A stretch of DNA of 64,000 nt from Hippophae tibetana (Eukaryota > Streptophyta > Magnoliopsida > Rosales > Elaeagnaceae), in the NCBI GenBank assembly GCA_037013495.1, contig CM072802.1, positions 44,740,501 through 44,804,500 on the forward strand, in the 5' to 3' direction. The notes beneath the pieces were generated by a model. It saw nothing but the letters and a program-made list of their open reading frames with translations. It made no database searches and had not been told where the DNA came from. A program made the position numbers and the translations under genes. Below are positions 1 to 10,378 of this stretch, one piece after another (within the stretch, counting starts at the first letter, position 1; each line of letters begins with the position of its first letter).

Positions 1-971
1 TCTTTCTCTGTAACGAATAGTGCTTTGGCATGCCAACCATATTTTCTATGCTCCTTAGAACTAGAAGTAGTTGTGTTACTTTCAATAGGCTTTTTCTTAC
101 TCCAACAATATTTTGCCATGTGACCCATCTTCCTACAATTGTAATATTCACCATCAAATTTTCTACTATTATTGCGATTCTTCAAAGCTCCCTCTAGACG
201 AAATCCTCCATTTCCTTGAGGAATTTTCCTTTTTTGCCATCCTTTTATATCTACTACCATTGTACCACTTGAAAGTGACTATGTTTTTGTTGGTGTAGAG
301 CACTTCCTTCTCACCCTTCAGCAAGATTCCTCCAATTTGCTTAGCCATAATCAACAAATTCTCAAACTCAACAAGAGATGGTTGTGTCGGCCATCCTTGT
401 ATAGCAATGACAAACCCTCGATATTCAAATCTCAAACCATGGATAATTATTCTTTTTATCCTGGTTCTCCCAATAGTAGCTTTTGAATCTAAATTTGAAA
501 TTTTACGACATAACGATTTTACCTTGTGAAAGTATTGAGAAATCGTCATGTCATATTGCGCTATTGATAGCAATTCGTTCTCGAGAAGTTGTAATCTTGT
601 ATCATTCTTCTTTGAAAATAGTGTAACAAGAGTGTCCCATGCTTCCTTTGGTGTTTTATGATCCCGAATGTGCTCCAACATTTCTTCTTCAACTGTGGTC
701 TTTAAAGCAAACATCACTTTGCCTTCTTTAATTTTTCACTTCCGCAAGATGTCGTTTGCATCTTCTGCTGTTGGTTGTGTAACTTCATCACCACCAATAA
801 TCTCACACAGGTTTTAATCTTGTAGGTAAGACTCAATACATGTTGCCCATGTGTTATAGTTTTTATTGTTGAGCTTCTTAATTCCTCCAACTACTTGAAG
901 ATCACCTATCGTGTCGACAAGACTTTGACTATACTGAATAAGCTTGACTAATAAACTTGCAGAGTAACAAA
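1..971 (-). pseudogene. copia 1 gag (UBN2 type), broken
   Basis: The minus strand encodes a copia Gag capsid-like protein of the UBN2 family, which coats element RNA in the cytoplasm. The N-terminal LNNKNYNTW motif is at about 840-875, the UBN2 core at 169-717, and a CCHC zinc knuckle at 105-146. At least two in-frame stops interrupt the N-terminal part (near 810 and 740). They fit CAA to TAA and TGG to TGA, both C-to-T type changes. The first zinc-knuckle cysteine is a tyrosine (codon at 144-146, TGT to TAT). Downstream protease and pol lie outside the window. The start codon was not resolved. Confidence 0.8.
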
Positions 972-1037
972 CTCTTCACGACTCAAGATAGCTCTACTAA
1001 GAACGATCCCTGATCATCCTGCTCTGATACAAATTAT

Positions 1038-1411
1038 TGAGTAAAATTTAGAATACACAGTTCTAAATATACCAATATTGGATACAAACAAGTAAACAAA
1101 CTACTTGTATTATACCCACAATAAAAGACACTATAACACCTTTCAAAAGTAACTCATAAATTGAAAAGAAATACAAACACTCAAAGAGAAAGCTTTAAAC
1201 TCACACTCAAACTAAGAATATAAAAACTTATTTGTTTTTGATGGGATGATTAAACCAAATGCAATATATGCTATTTATAGTTCTCACAATGTAATATATA
1301 CTACACAAATATTATCTATACATTTCTATTTTCTACATCCTTCAACCATTGTATTTATTTTTCTATATCATTTAATTACTTCATTTATTGGATTGATGTT
1401 AACTTTTAACA
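1038..1411 (-). repeat. 5' LTR of copia 1
   Basis: This 374-bp LTR begins TGTTAAAAG on the minus strand and ends CTCA next to the primer site. A TATA box (CTATAAATAG on the minus strand, 1271-1280) marks its promoter. No second copy lies in the window because the element continues to the left. Confidence 0.75.
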
Positions 1412-1562
1412 AATAATTAAATAAAAACTTAATAATATTTAATATGTTTATATATCATTTTTTTCAATGAAAATATATTAAAATCATGAATCCTCCATTC
1501 ATAAAAAAAAAATCAGATATTTCAAATAATGTTGAGGCGATGAAGTGGGACGAAATAAGTAC

Positions 1563-2386
1563 CGCTCTGTTATCAGTCGCAACACCAGAAACAACAAACA
1601 TAAGGAAAAATGTGATGATGAATTCAAGCACAAATGCTTGAGCATCTGAGCCTTGTGGAGCTGTTCCAGCAAAATGATCTTGATGCCCAGGAAATAGTAA
1701 TCTAAGTGTACCACTCGCTAATGATGAACCAAGAACTTGTGCAACTACATATGCTGGTACCTATATATATATATAAAAGATTTATTATTTATATTCTTAA
1801 AACTTTCTTACAGGACACACAAACAACAGAAAAAGAAAAAAAAGAAAGAAAAAAAAAGATGATGAATACGGTTGGTGTAAATTAGTTCACCTGCTTTAAT
1901 GGAAATCTTTTAGTAGTAGCAAAAGCAATAGTTACAGCAGGATTGAAATGAGCACCAGAGATATGACCAACTGAGTAAATCAAAACCATAACAACCAAAC
2001 CCCAAGTAATCGCAATTCCTGGAAAACTCACTATTGATCCTTCTTCTGTTTTGCTCACCATTACCGAGCCACATCCCGCAAATATCATAAAGTATGTACC
2101 CAATACCTCTGCAATTAGCTGCTTATTTATTTATTTTAATAATAATTAATCAATTTCCCTCGAAATTCTATGTATAATTCAAAGCATCATCAAGTACAGA
2201 GAAGACGATGAGAAAGGGATAAATTAATTAATTACGAACCTTTTGCAAGAAAGGAAAAGATATACAAGAAGAGGTTGAGTCTTGCTTGGTTTCTGAAGAA
2301 GAGATTGTTTGAGTTTTGTGATTGTCATCACCTTCTTTAACATTCAAAACATGCTTTCCATTACTTGCTGAAACATCATCACCCAT
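1563..2386 (-). CDS. NIP1: NOD26-like intrinsic protein (aquaporin), exons 1-3
   Basis: NIP aquaporins are six-helix channels for glycerol, water or metalloids in plasma or ER membranes. Exon 1 is 2386-2240 (ATG, 49 codons, acidic and serine-rich N-terminus ending FPFLQK). Exon 2 is 2118-1891 (76 codons, helices 1-2 and the first pore motif in SGAHFNPAVT). Exon 3 is 1760-1563 (66 codons, helices 3 to 5 ending SGVATDNRA). Every junction is GT/AG and phase 0, at positions I recall as usual for NIP genes. The tryptophan in the helix 2 stretch AITWGL fits subgroup I selectivity-filter composition. No stop or frameshift occurs in the 191 codons. Exons 4-5, with the second NPA motif, are not here: copia 1 begins at 1411, so they may lie beyond it. 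Whether the gene is functional or truncated cannot be decided from this window. Confidence 0.9.
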
Positions 2387-2509
2387 CTCTCTTCAAATTT
2401 AGATAAGAAAGAATTTAATTAATTATGCGATAGAGAAGATCAGATTAAAAGATGAAGCAATTAATTTAGAGAGAAAAATTATACTGAGCCAAAACTAGGA
2501 CAAGAGAAT

Positions 2510-2524
2510 CCTATTTATCATTGG
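2510..2524 (-). promoter_or_regulatory. Possible TATA and CCAAT boxes of the NIP gene
   Basis: On the minus strand CCAAT is followed directly by GATAAATAGG, about 125 bases before the ATG. The spacing suits a core promoter with a leader of about 100 bases. The CCAAT is unusually close, so only the TATA-like part is suggestive. Confidence 0.35.
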
Positions 2525-4547
2525 ATGCCCCAAAGATCCAAAAACAATGGAAAGATAGAGACAAGAAAGAGAGAAAGAGAAAAAGGTGGAGAAAGCGGTG
2601 AAGATGCGGACAAACTGTACGAAATAAATATTTTCACTTGTGTATTAATATAAATACAAGAGTATATAGTTAATTTGTATAAGTATAAAAATCTGATATT
2701 TCAGTTTTAATTATAAATATATAAATAATTTAATTATTTAAATTTTTATATAATTAATTAAACCTTAATGCTAATATTATTTTACAGTGATGTTGATATA
2801 ATATAAATTATTATTATTAAAAAAATATGTTATTAATGATAATTTTTTTAATAGTAATAACATTAACGTTTAATTAATAATATTAATAAAATAAATATTT
2901 GATTTAATTGTATCGTGATAAAAAAAAATTATCATGCAAATATTATCATCTTTTATAATAATAATTTAAATTATTAATTAATATTATTTTTATAAAATGT
3001 GCTTTTTAATAAAAATATATAGATATTAAATAGTGTATAAAAATTATATTATTTTAAAAAAAACTATAAATTGATACTTTGTTAAAAATTGATAATTTTT
3101 TCTTTTTACTAAAAGTGAAAACATTTTAATGAGCATTTTTAGAATTATAAACTAATAAAAAAACCAACTAATCCAATTACCCTCATTATCCCCAAACCCC
3201 ATAATTTTGTTGGTTTGTACAACCAATCTAACAAGTTAATTGTAACTTTGATATTAATTTTCATTTTAAAGTACTGACATTGAGTTAGTTTTTCTCGGAA
3301 GATCGATCAAAACGTATTCGTGTGGAATTTGATATATTAGTATGGTTGTTCCTTAATTTCCTCCTAATTTTATGAACAATACTACTTTTTTCGCTACTTA
3401 ATAATTATAAAAAATTTATACACTTTTATTAAGAGTTACACTATTAAAGTAAGTTATTTGGTTTTTATCTCCAAGTATATTACTTATTTCTTAATCAAGC
3501 ATCGAATATTTATAGTTTTAGAGGAAATATTTTACATTAATTTTGAATTTTATGGCACCTATCACATCATCGAGTGAGCACCCAATAAAAAATAGGAAAA
3601 AAAAGGCAGAGGGTCATGACTATTAATTAATATTTCTTCTCGAAAGAAAAGTAGTTTTAATTTCATAGCAATGTTCCCTAGTGTCAAGCAATATTTTTTG
3701 AAATATCATATATAGCATTAAATTACATTGTAAAATTTTAATTTCCTCTAACATTAATTTGTTTTTTCTGCTCTATAAATAACAACTCCAGGGAAAAAAA
3801 AATGAAGCATATTTAAAATTTATTTTTCTAAAACTTCACTTTTGATGTAATTATTGGACACACTTTCTGGGCACTCAATATCTGATATTCCTGGCACTTT
3901 CTGGTTTTCACTCTGATACCATAACTGAGATACATCAGGCAGAAAAGATTTACTAAAAATGGAGTGATAATAATTGGGAACTTCTTAAAGACAAGATGAA
4001 TAATTTCTTAATTGCTTTGTAGTAAAAGTAGAAAGAAAAAAAGTCTTTCTTAATTAGAGTTCTCTACCTACGTGTTAAGAGATAACAATCGACGAGGTTA
4101 ATATATGTCTATTTTTGGCGATTAATTTATATTTTGAATAAATTAAAACGATTATAGGTCTTTTTGATAGTTGGTCTTTGACTTTGAAATGGTCTTAGTC
4201 TCGTATGCATGGGTTCTTTTTAATAGATAAAAATGACTTAATATCAGACATTAATATACGCATGATTATGTCGGTATTGCACAATCTATATAATAGTTTT
4301 GGACGAAATCACAATTATGTATGCTTCTTTGGTGTCGGGGTTGTTAATCAAATGACAAGGCGCCAGCATATAGTGCCAAAGTGGCAAAGAATTTGTGCAG
4401 CGTGACAAAGAATATTTTTAAAAAAATTTATGTAGAAGCATGAGGAAGCACCACTAGAAATTAATGAAAATCCACTATAAATTTCAGAAACACGGTTGGT
4501 TATATATATATATATATATATATACTTTGAAGGTTGAGTTGTTAGTG
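2525..4547. other. AT-rich spacer upstream of the NIP gene
   Basis: No gene is supported here. The stretch is rich in A and T runs. It contains a possible copia primer-site relic near 3905-3935 and ends in a TA dinucleotide run at 4501-4524. Short open frames such as 4205-4405 have no recognisable features. Confidence 0.6.
4501..4524. repeat. (TA)n microsatellite
   Basis: About twelve uninterrupted TA units lie just outside the 5' end of copia 2. Confidence 0.95.
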
Positions 4548-4552
4548 GTAGA

Positions 4553-5017
4553 TGTTAGAGATTGCTATAAAGCTCTTTAATTTGAGGAGCAAAACATAGA
4601 GTTTAATTTAAGTAATAATTCAAACAACCATTAATTTGAGGAGCAAAACATGGAGTTTAATTCAAGTAACAATTCAAAGAATTATTAATTTAAGGAGTAA
4701 TTCAAGGAGTGATTTTTTCTATAAATAGATGTGTAATTGTAATGAATTAATCATCCAAAGTGTTCATTCCAATTAAGAGAAAAAATTTTGTGAGAGAAAA
4801 TTGAGAGTAATTTTCTTGGGTGTAATTGAGTTGTGGGTTGTGAGTTGTGAATGTTATACACACCTTGTGTAATTTCTCTCCTTTTAGTAAAAAGATCTGC
4901 AGTAGGTCCGGAGACATAAACAAGATTGGTTGAACTCTGTTATCAAATTTGTGTGTTATTTTTCTATTATTGTTCTCATAAATCTAGCTTATCGAGAATT
5001 TGCGTAATTTCCCAACA
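4553..5017 (+). repeat. 5' LTR of copia 2
   Basis: This 465-bp LTR has a TATA box (TATAAATA) at 4720-4727. The motif GAGGAGCAAAACATGGAG and its variants recur upstream of the TATA box as short imperfect direct repeats, which could be promoter elements. Confidence 0.9.
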
Positions 5018-5192
5018 ACTAGTATCAAAGCTTTTGGTGGTGATTTCTGTCAATTTCCTACAATGTTACTATTCACATGAATAGTGAAATTTTATTGATC
5101 ATATTTGTTCGTTGACGAAGGTGTTCTAATACACGGTGGTTTGCAGAAATAGTCAGAAACGATCCGAAGGAAGTCAGTTTTGAGTGGGAGCA

Positions 5193-8100
5193 ATGACCGC
5201 ATATGAAGGAAGGGTGAAACTCGAGAAATTTGATGGCATAGATTTCAGGTTTTGGAAAATGCAGATAGAGGATTATCTGTATCAAAGAAATCTATATCAA
5301 CCTCTCTCAGGGAAGAAGCCAAAGGCTATGTAGGAAGAAGATTGGAATCTTCTAGACAGACAAGCCCTCAGAGTTATTCGATTGATGTTATCTCATAATG
5401 TTGCTTTCAACATAGCAAAGGAAAAGACCACGACGAGTCTTATGGCAGCTCTCTCCAATATGTATGAGAAGCCATCAGCCTCAAACAAAGTGCACTTGAT
5501 GAAGCGTTTTTTCAATTTGCGGATGACGAAAGGCGCATTGGTAGCTCAACATCTCAATGAACTCAACACAGTCACAACCTAGTTGAGTTGAGTGGAAATT
5601 AAATTCGATGAAGAAGTACGAGCATTGATACTTTTGTCTTCTTTACTAGAAAGTTGGAATGCTACTGTCATGGCTATGAGTAGCTCGTCAGGAATCAATA
5701 AGTTGAAATTTGACGATGTTCATGATCTGGTTCTCAGTGAAGAGATCCGATTTAGAGAGTCAGGTGAATCGGCAACTTCTTCAGTTTTGCATACAGAGTC
5801 AAGAGGAAGAAATTCAACCAAAGGGAATGGATATGGCAGAACAGACTACTGAGGTAGATCAAAGGACAGGAGGTCCAAATCCAGGAATCCTAATAATTCT
5901 CAAAGCTCGAAGACAATCGAGTGTTGGAATTGTGGGAGAATCGGGTATTACAAAAATCAGTGCAAGAGTGCACCGAAGGACAAACAAGTGAAGGTAGAGG
6001 AAAATGTTACTTCCACTTTAGGAGGAGATGATGCATTGATATACTCTTTGGAGAGCAAAGAAAAATCTTGGGTGTTAGACTCTTGAGCATCATTCCATGC
6101 TACTTCACAGAAAGAATTCTTTGAGAAATTTGTCCCCAGAAACCTTGGAAAGGTATATCTTGGTGATGACCAATCATGTGCTATTATTGGTAAAGGTGTA
6201 GTGAAGATTAAGTTGAGCGGGTATGTTTGGGAGTTGAAGGATGTCAGGCATATTCCTAACCTAAGAAGGAACTTAAACTCATTAGGGCAATTGGCCAGTG
6301 AAGGCTACACTACGATCTTCCATGGTGATGATTGGAAGATTTCAAAGGGCGTAATGACAGTTGTTCGAGGCAAGAAGAGTGGCACTCTTTACATGACAGC
6401 AGGAGCACGTTGTTCAATCGTAGTTGCAGCAAGCAATGAAATATCAAATTTATGGCACCAAAGACTAGGCCACATGAGTGAGAAGGGGATGAAGATTATG
6501 CACTCAAAGGGAAAACTTCTAGGTATATAGTCTACGGAGATAGACATGTGCAAAGATTGCATACTTGGAAAGCAAAAGAGAGTCAACTTTCAGACAAGTT
6601 GTAGAACCTCAAAGAAGGAAAGGCTAGAGCTTATTCACTCTGATGTTTGGAGACCAATAACCGTATCATTCATTGGTGGGAAACACTACTTTGTGACTTT
6701 CATCGATGATCACTCTCAGAAGGTATGGGTTTACTTTCTAAAGCATAAGTCTGAAGTATTTGAGGCTTTTAGAAAATGGAAAGCTATTGTTGAAAATGAG
6801 ACGGGTTTGAAGATCAAAAAGCTTAGAACTGATAATGGTGGTGAATATGAAGACACTAGATTCAAAAATTTCTGCTATGAGCACAGAATTAGAATGAAAA
6901 GAACTGTGATAGATGCCTTAACACAATGGTGTAGCTGAGCGTATAAACTGAATGTTGATAGAAAGAGCCAGAAGCATTCGTATACAGTCAGGTCTACCAA
7001 AGTAGTTCTGGGCAGAAGTAGTCAACACGGTAGCTTACTTGATCAATCGAGGCCCATCTGTTCCATTGGAACATAGAATACCAGAAGAGGTATGGAGCAG
7101 AAAAGAGGTGAAACTATCACATCTAAAATTTTTCGGCTGTGTAGCTTTTGTGCATATCAGTGATCAAGGTAGGAATAAGCTTGATCCCAAATCCAAGAAA
7201 TGCACATTCATCGGTTATGGTGAGGATAAGTTTAGCTACCACATTTGGGATGACAAAAACAAGAAAGTGATCCATAGTAGAGATGTGATTTTCAATGAAA
7301 GGGTGATGTATAAGGACATGCATAAAATAGAAGCCAATGACTCAAAGCAGAATAAGTCAGTATTTGCAGATGCAGATGATGTCGCAGATAGTTCCGCAAC
7401 AAAATCAATTGTAACAAATCCTCAACCAGAGGAACTTGTTGGATAGAGTAGTACGCAACAGTCCGACATACCAAAGCCTCATACTCCAGCTCTTGTATTG
7501 AGAAGGTCTTCTCAACCTCATGTTCCTAACAGGAGATACATGAACTATATGTTGCTGATTGATGGAGAGGAGCCTGAATGTTATGATGAAGCTTGTCAGA
7601 CTCGAGATTCTAGCAAGTGGGAGCTTACCATGAAAGAAGAAATGAAATCTCTCATTTCCAACCAGACATGGGAACTAGCTGAGTTACCTGTGGGAAAGAA
7701 GGCACTTCACAACAAATGGGTGTACGAGGTGAAAGAGGAGCATGATGGTTCCAAGAGATACAAAGCCCACATAGTTGTCAAAGCGTTTCAACAAAAGGAA
7801 GGAGTTGACTAAACTGACATTTTCACTCCCATTGTGAAGCTCAATACTATCAAATCAGTGTTAAGTATTGTAGCCATTGAAGATCTTCATCTTGAATAGT
7901 TAGATGTGAAGACTACATTCCTACACAGATATTTAGATGAAGAGATATACATGTACCAACTAGAAGGTTTCTTAGAAAGAGGGAAGAAGAACATAGTGTG
8001 AAAACTTAAGAAGAGTGTGTATGGCTTGAAACAAGCCCCGAGACAATGGTACAGAAATTTTGACAGCTTCATGCACAAGGAAGGTTTCCAAAAGTGCAAT

Positions 8101-9114
8101 GTTGACCATTGTTGCTACTTCAAGAGATATAGGTCCAGTTATATCATTTTACTACTTTATATTGATGATATGTTAGTAGCAGGTTTAGATATGGAAGATA
8201 TTAGAAGGTTGAAGTAGCAATTGTCAAAGGAGTTTGACATGAAAGACTTGGGTCCAGCAAAGAACATTCTTGGAATGCAAATCACAAGAAATAAGAAGAA
8301 AGGATCCTTGCAGTTATCTCAGGTAGAGTACATCAATCGTGTTTTACACAGATTCAACATGGGTGACGCCAAACCAGTTAGCACACCCTTAGCTAGTCAC
8401 TTTGGCCTATCCAAGGATCAGTCCCCTCAAACAGAGGAAGAAAAAAAATTCATGGCTAAGGTTCCTTATGCCTCAACCAAGTTTGATGTACGCAATGGTC
8501 TGTACGAGACCAGACATTGGCCATATAGTGGGAGTTGTTAGAAAATTTATGTCAAACCTAGGGAAAACTCGTTAGGAAGTAGTCAAGTGGATTTTGAGGT
8601 ATCTGCGAGGCACCATAAAAAAGTGATTGTATTTTAGTAAAGGAGAATTAAAAGTACAAGGCTACGTAGATGCAGGCTTTGGAGGTGAAATTGATCATCG
8701 AAGAAGCACCACCGGTTATATATTTACTATTGGAACTACAATTGTTAGTTGGATGTCACAAATACAGAAATTTTTCACTCTATCCACTACAGAGGTTGAG
8801 TATGTAGCAGTGACTGAAGTAGTAAAGAGATAATATGGCTTCAAGGTTTGTTAACTGAGCTGGGATTGAAACAGGAGAAGAATTTTCTGCACAATGATAG
8901 TTAAAGTGCAATACACTTGGCGAAGAATTCAACATTTCATTCTAGAACCAAGAATATTGGACTTCGTTATCACTTCATCAGATCCCTATTGGAAGATGAT
9001 GTGTTAATACTGAAAAAGATTCAAGGAAGCAAAAATACAGCGGATATGTTAACAAAGGTGGTGACTATTGACAAATTGAAGTTGTGCTCAACTTCAGTTG
9101 GTTTGCTAGAGTAA
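5193..9114 (+). pseudogene. copia 2 gag-pol polyprotein, broken
   Basis: The frame opens at ATG 5193. Gag of UBN2 type covers about 5193-5860. A zinc knuckle is at 5922-5963, with its histidine replaced by tyrosine (5946-5948). The protease motif near 6080 reads D-S-stop-A, so the catalytic triplet itself is destroyed. Next come a gag-pre-integrase HHCC region (WHQRLGHMS, CKDCILGK, about 6450-6590) and the integrase core with HSDVW and TDNGGEY (6630-6860). RT carries the YIDDML catalytic box near 8160, and RNase H (GYVDAGFGG, TTEVEYVA) runs about 8640-9110. A frameshift lies near 6920 and another near 8478, and more than ten stops occur. Most stops fit C-to-T or G-to-A change of Gln, Arg or Trp codons. 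Confidence 0.92.
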
Positions 9115-9184
9115 CAAGACTAGAAAAGCTACTGCATTGATCGAGGTGTGAAAACAGATTGAAATCAGTCTTCAAGTGGGAGAT

Positions 9185-9626
9185 TGTTGGAGATTGCTAT
9201 AAAGCTCCTTAATTTGAGGAGCAAATTAAGGAGCAAAACATTGTGCAAAATAAGGAGCAAAACATGGAGCTTAATTCAAGGAGCAATTCAAGGAACCATT
9301 AATTTAAGGAGTAATTCAAGGAGTGAATTTTTCTATAAATAGATGTGTAATTGTAATGGATTAATCATCCAAAGTGTTCATTCCAATTGAGAGAAAAGCT
9401 TTTATGAGAGAAAATTGAGAGTAATTTTCTTGGGTGTAATTGGGTTGTGGGTTGTGAGTCTTGGAAACACCTTATGTAATTTCATCCCTTTCAGTAAAAA
9501 GATCTGCAGCAGGTCCAGAGATGTAAGCAAGATTGGCCAAACTCCATTATCAAATTTGTATGTTATTTTTCTATTCTTGCTTTCTCATAAATCTGGCCTA
9601 TCAGGAATTTACATAATTTCCCAACA
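9185..9626 (+). repeat. 3' LTR of copia 2
   Basis: This 442-bp LTR aligns with 4553-5017, including the TATA box at 9334-9341, but carries small deletions and substitutions. The divergence from the 5' LTR is visible by eye, so the insertion is not recent. Confidence 0.9.
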
Positions 9627-9631
9627 GTAGA

Positions 9632-9880
9632 TGAATTCAGAAATAAAAGAAATTATGAATTTATGATGTTTTGTGTCATAAGGTAAGCATTTAATTCTTA
9701 TGCAACAATTTAATATTGCCTGAGAGCAGTTTGTTTATATAGCAATAAAAAGAAAATACATGTGTCACTTTCAGGTGTTATTATAGGGAATTAAAGAAAT
9801 ACCATTGAATTAGCATTGGACATTTCCTAGAAAATGCAGTTATAGTAATGATGAATGTAAGTTTGTAAAAATAAAGATTA
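9632..9880. other. Short spacer between copia 2 and copia 3
   Basis: These 249 bases of AT-rich DNA separate the two elements. Nothing recognisable is present. Confidence 0.6.
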
Positions 9881-10282
9881 TGTATAGCTCCTTAGTGACC
9901 AAATTTAAAAAGTCCCACATTGGTTAGGAATGAAGATATATGTTGTATTTTGGGCTATAAATAAAGCCCTCCTCTACCATTTGTAAACATACCAAAAAAT
10001 TTTAAATCTTCTTCTCTTTTGTAAGGGTAATTGATTAGCTTAATTTTTCCCAATTAGTTGTAATTTAGGAATTCATCCATTTGGAGACAGTGAAAGTGGT
10101 TAAATTTCTTGTGTTTTTATTTTTCTACTTTAATATTTTTGTTTCAATATCTGCTTTAGTTTATTTTAGCATTATATTTCCAATAACATTATTTTGTTAG
10201 GTTAGTTTGAGTTTTATTCATTTAAATCATAAGTGAATAGCAACTACTTAGAAAAGGGAAAATATACCTGATTTTCCCAATA
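9881..10282 (+). repeat. 5' LTR of copia 3
   Basis: This LTR is 402 bp. The TATA box (9956-9963) lies inside a short inverted repeat, GGGCT before it and AGCCC after it, and the 3' LTR keeps most of this arrangement near 14838. Confidence 0.88.
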
Positions 10283-10378
10283 ATTGGTATCAGAGTCGAA
10301 GGTTCCTACCTAAGCATTTGTTTGTATTTCGTTTGTTTGCTATTGGAATATAGTTGCTAGTTGATGTAATTTGAAGAA

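Larger units (their letters stand above)
1..1411 (-). mobile_element. Ty1/copia retrotransposon 1, truncated by window edge
   Basis: This is the 5' end of a copia element on the minus strand: LTR (1038-1411), primer-binding site, then gag running off position 1. The primer site is the reverse complement of 1021-1032 and resembles the plant initiator-tRNA-Met site (TTGTATCAGAGC on the minus strand). It lies five bases after the LTR end, as expected for copia. The five bases beyond the outer LTR end (1412-1416) are AATAA; the matching duplication would lie outside the window. The element has the same orientation as the NIP gene and lies about 150 bases beyond that gene's third exon, so it probably occupies intron 3. 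Confidence 0.85.
4553..9626 (+). mobile_element. Ty1/copia retrotransposon 2, full length but dead
   Basis: The element is 5.07 kb with LTRs 4553-5017 and 9185-9626, both starting TGTT and ending CCCAACA. A perfect 5-bp target duplication GTAGA flanks it (4548-4552 and 9627-9631). A decayed primer site follows the 5' LTR (TAGTATCAAAGC, about 5020-5031), and a purine tract (AAGTGGGAGAT) precedes the 3' LTR. Domain order gag, protease, integrase, RT, RNase H is that of Ty1/copia. Many stops and frameshifts make it non-autonomous. Confidence 0.95.

Noticed and set aside
4205..4405. 66-codon open frame in the spacer
   Set aside because: No motif, no promoter or splice context, and expected by chance in this length.
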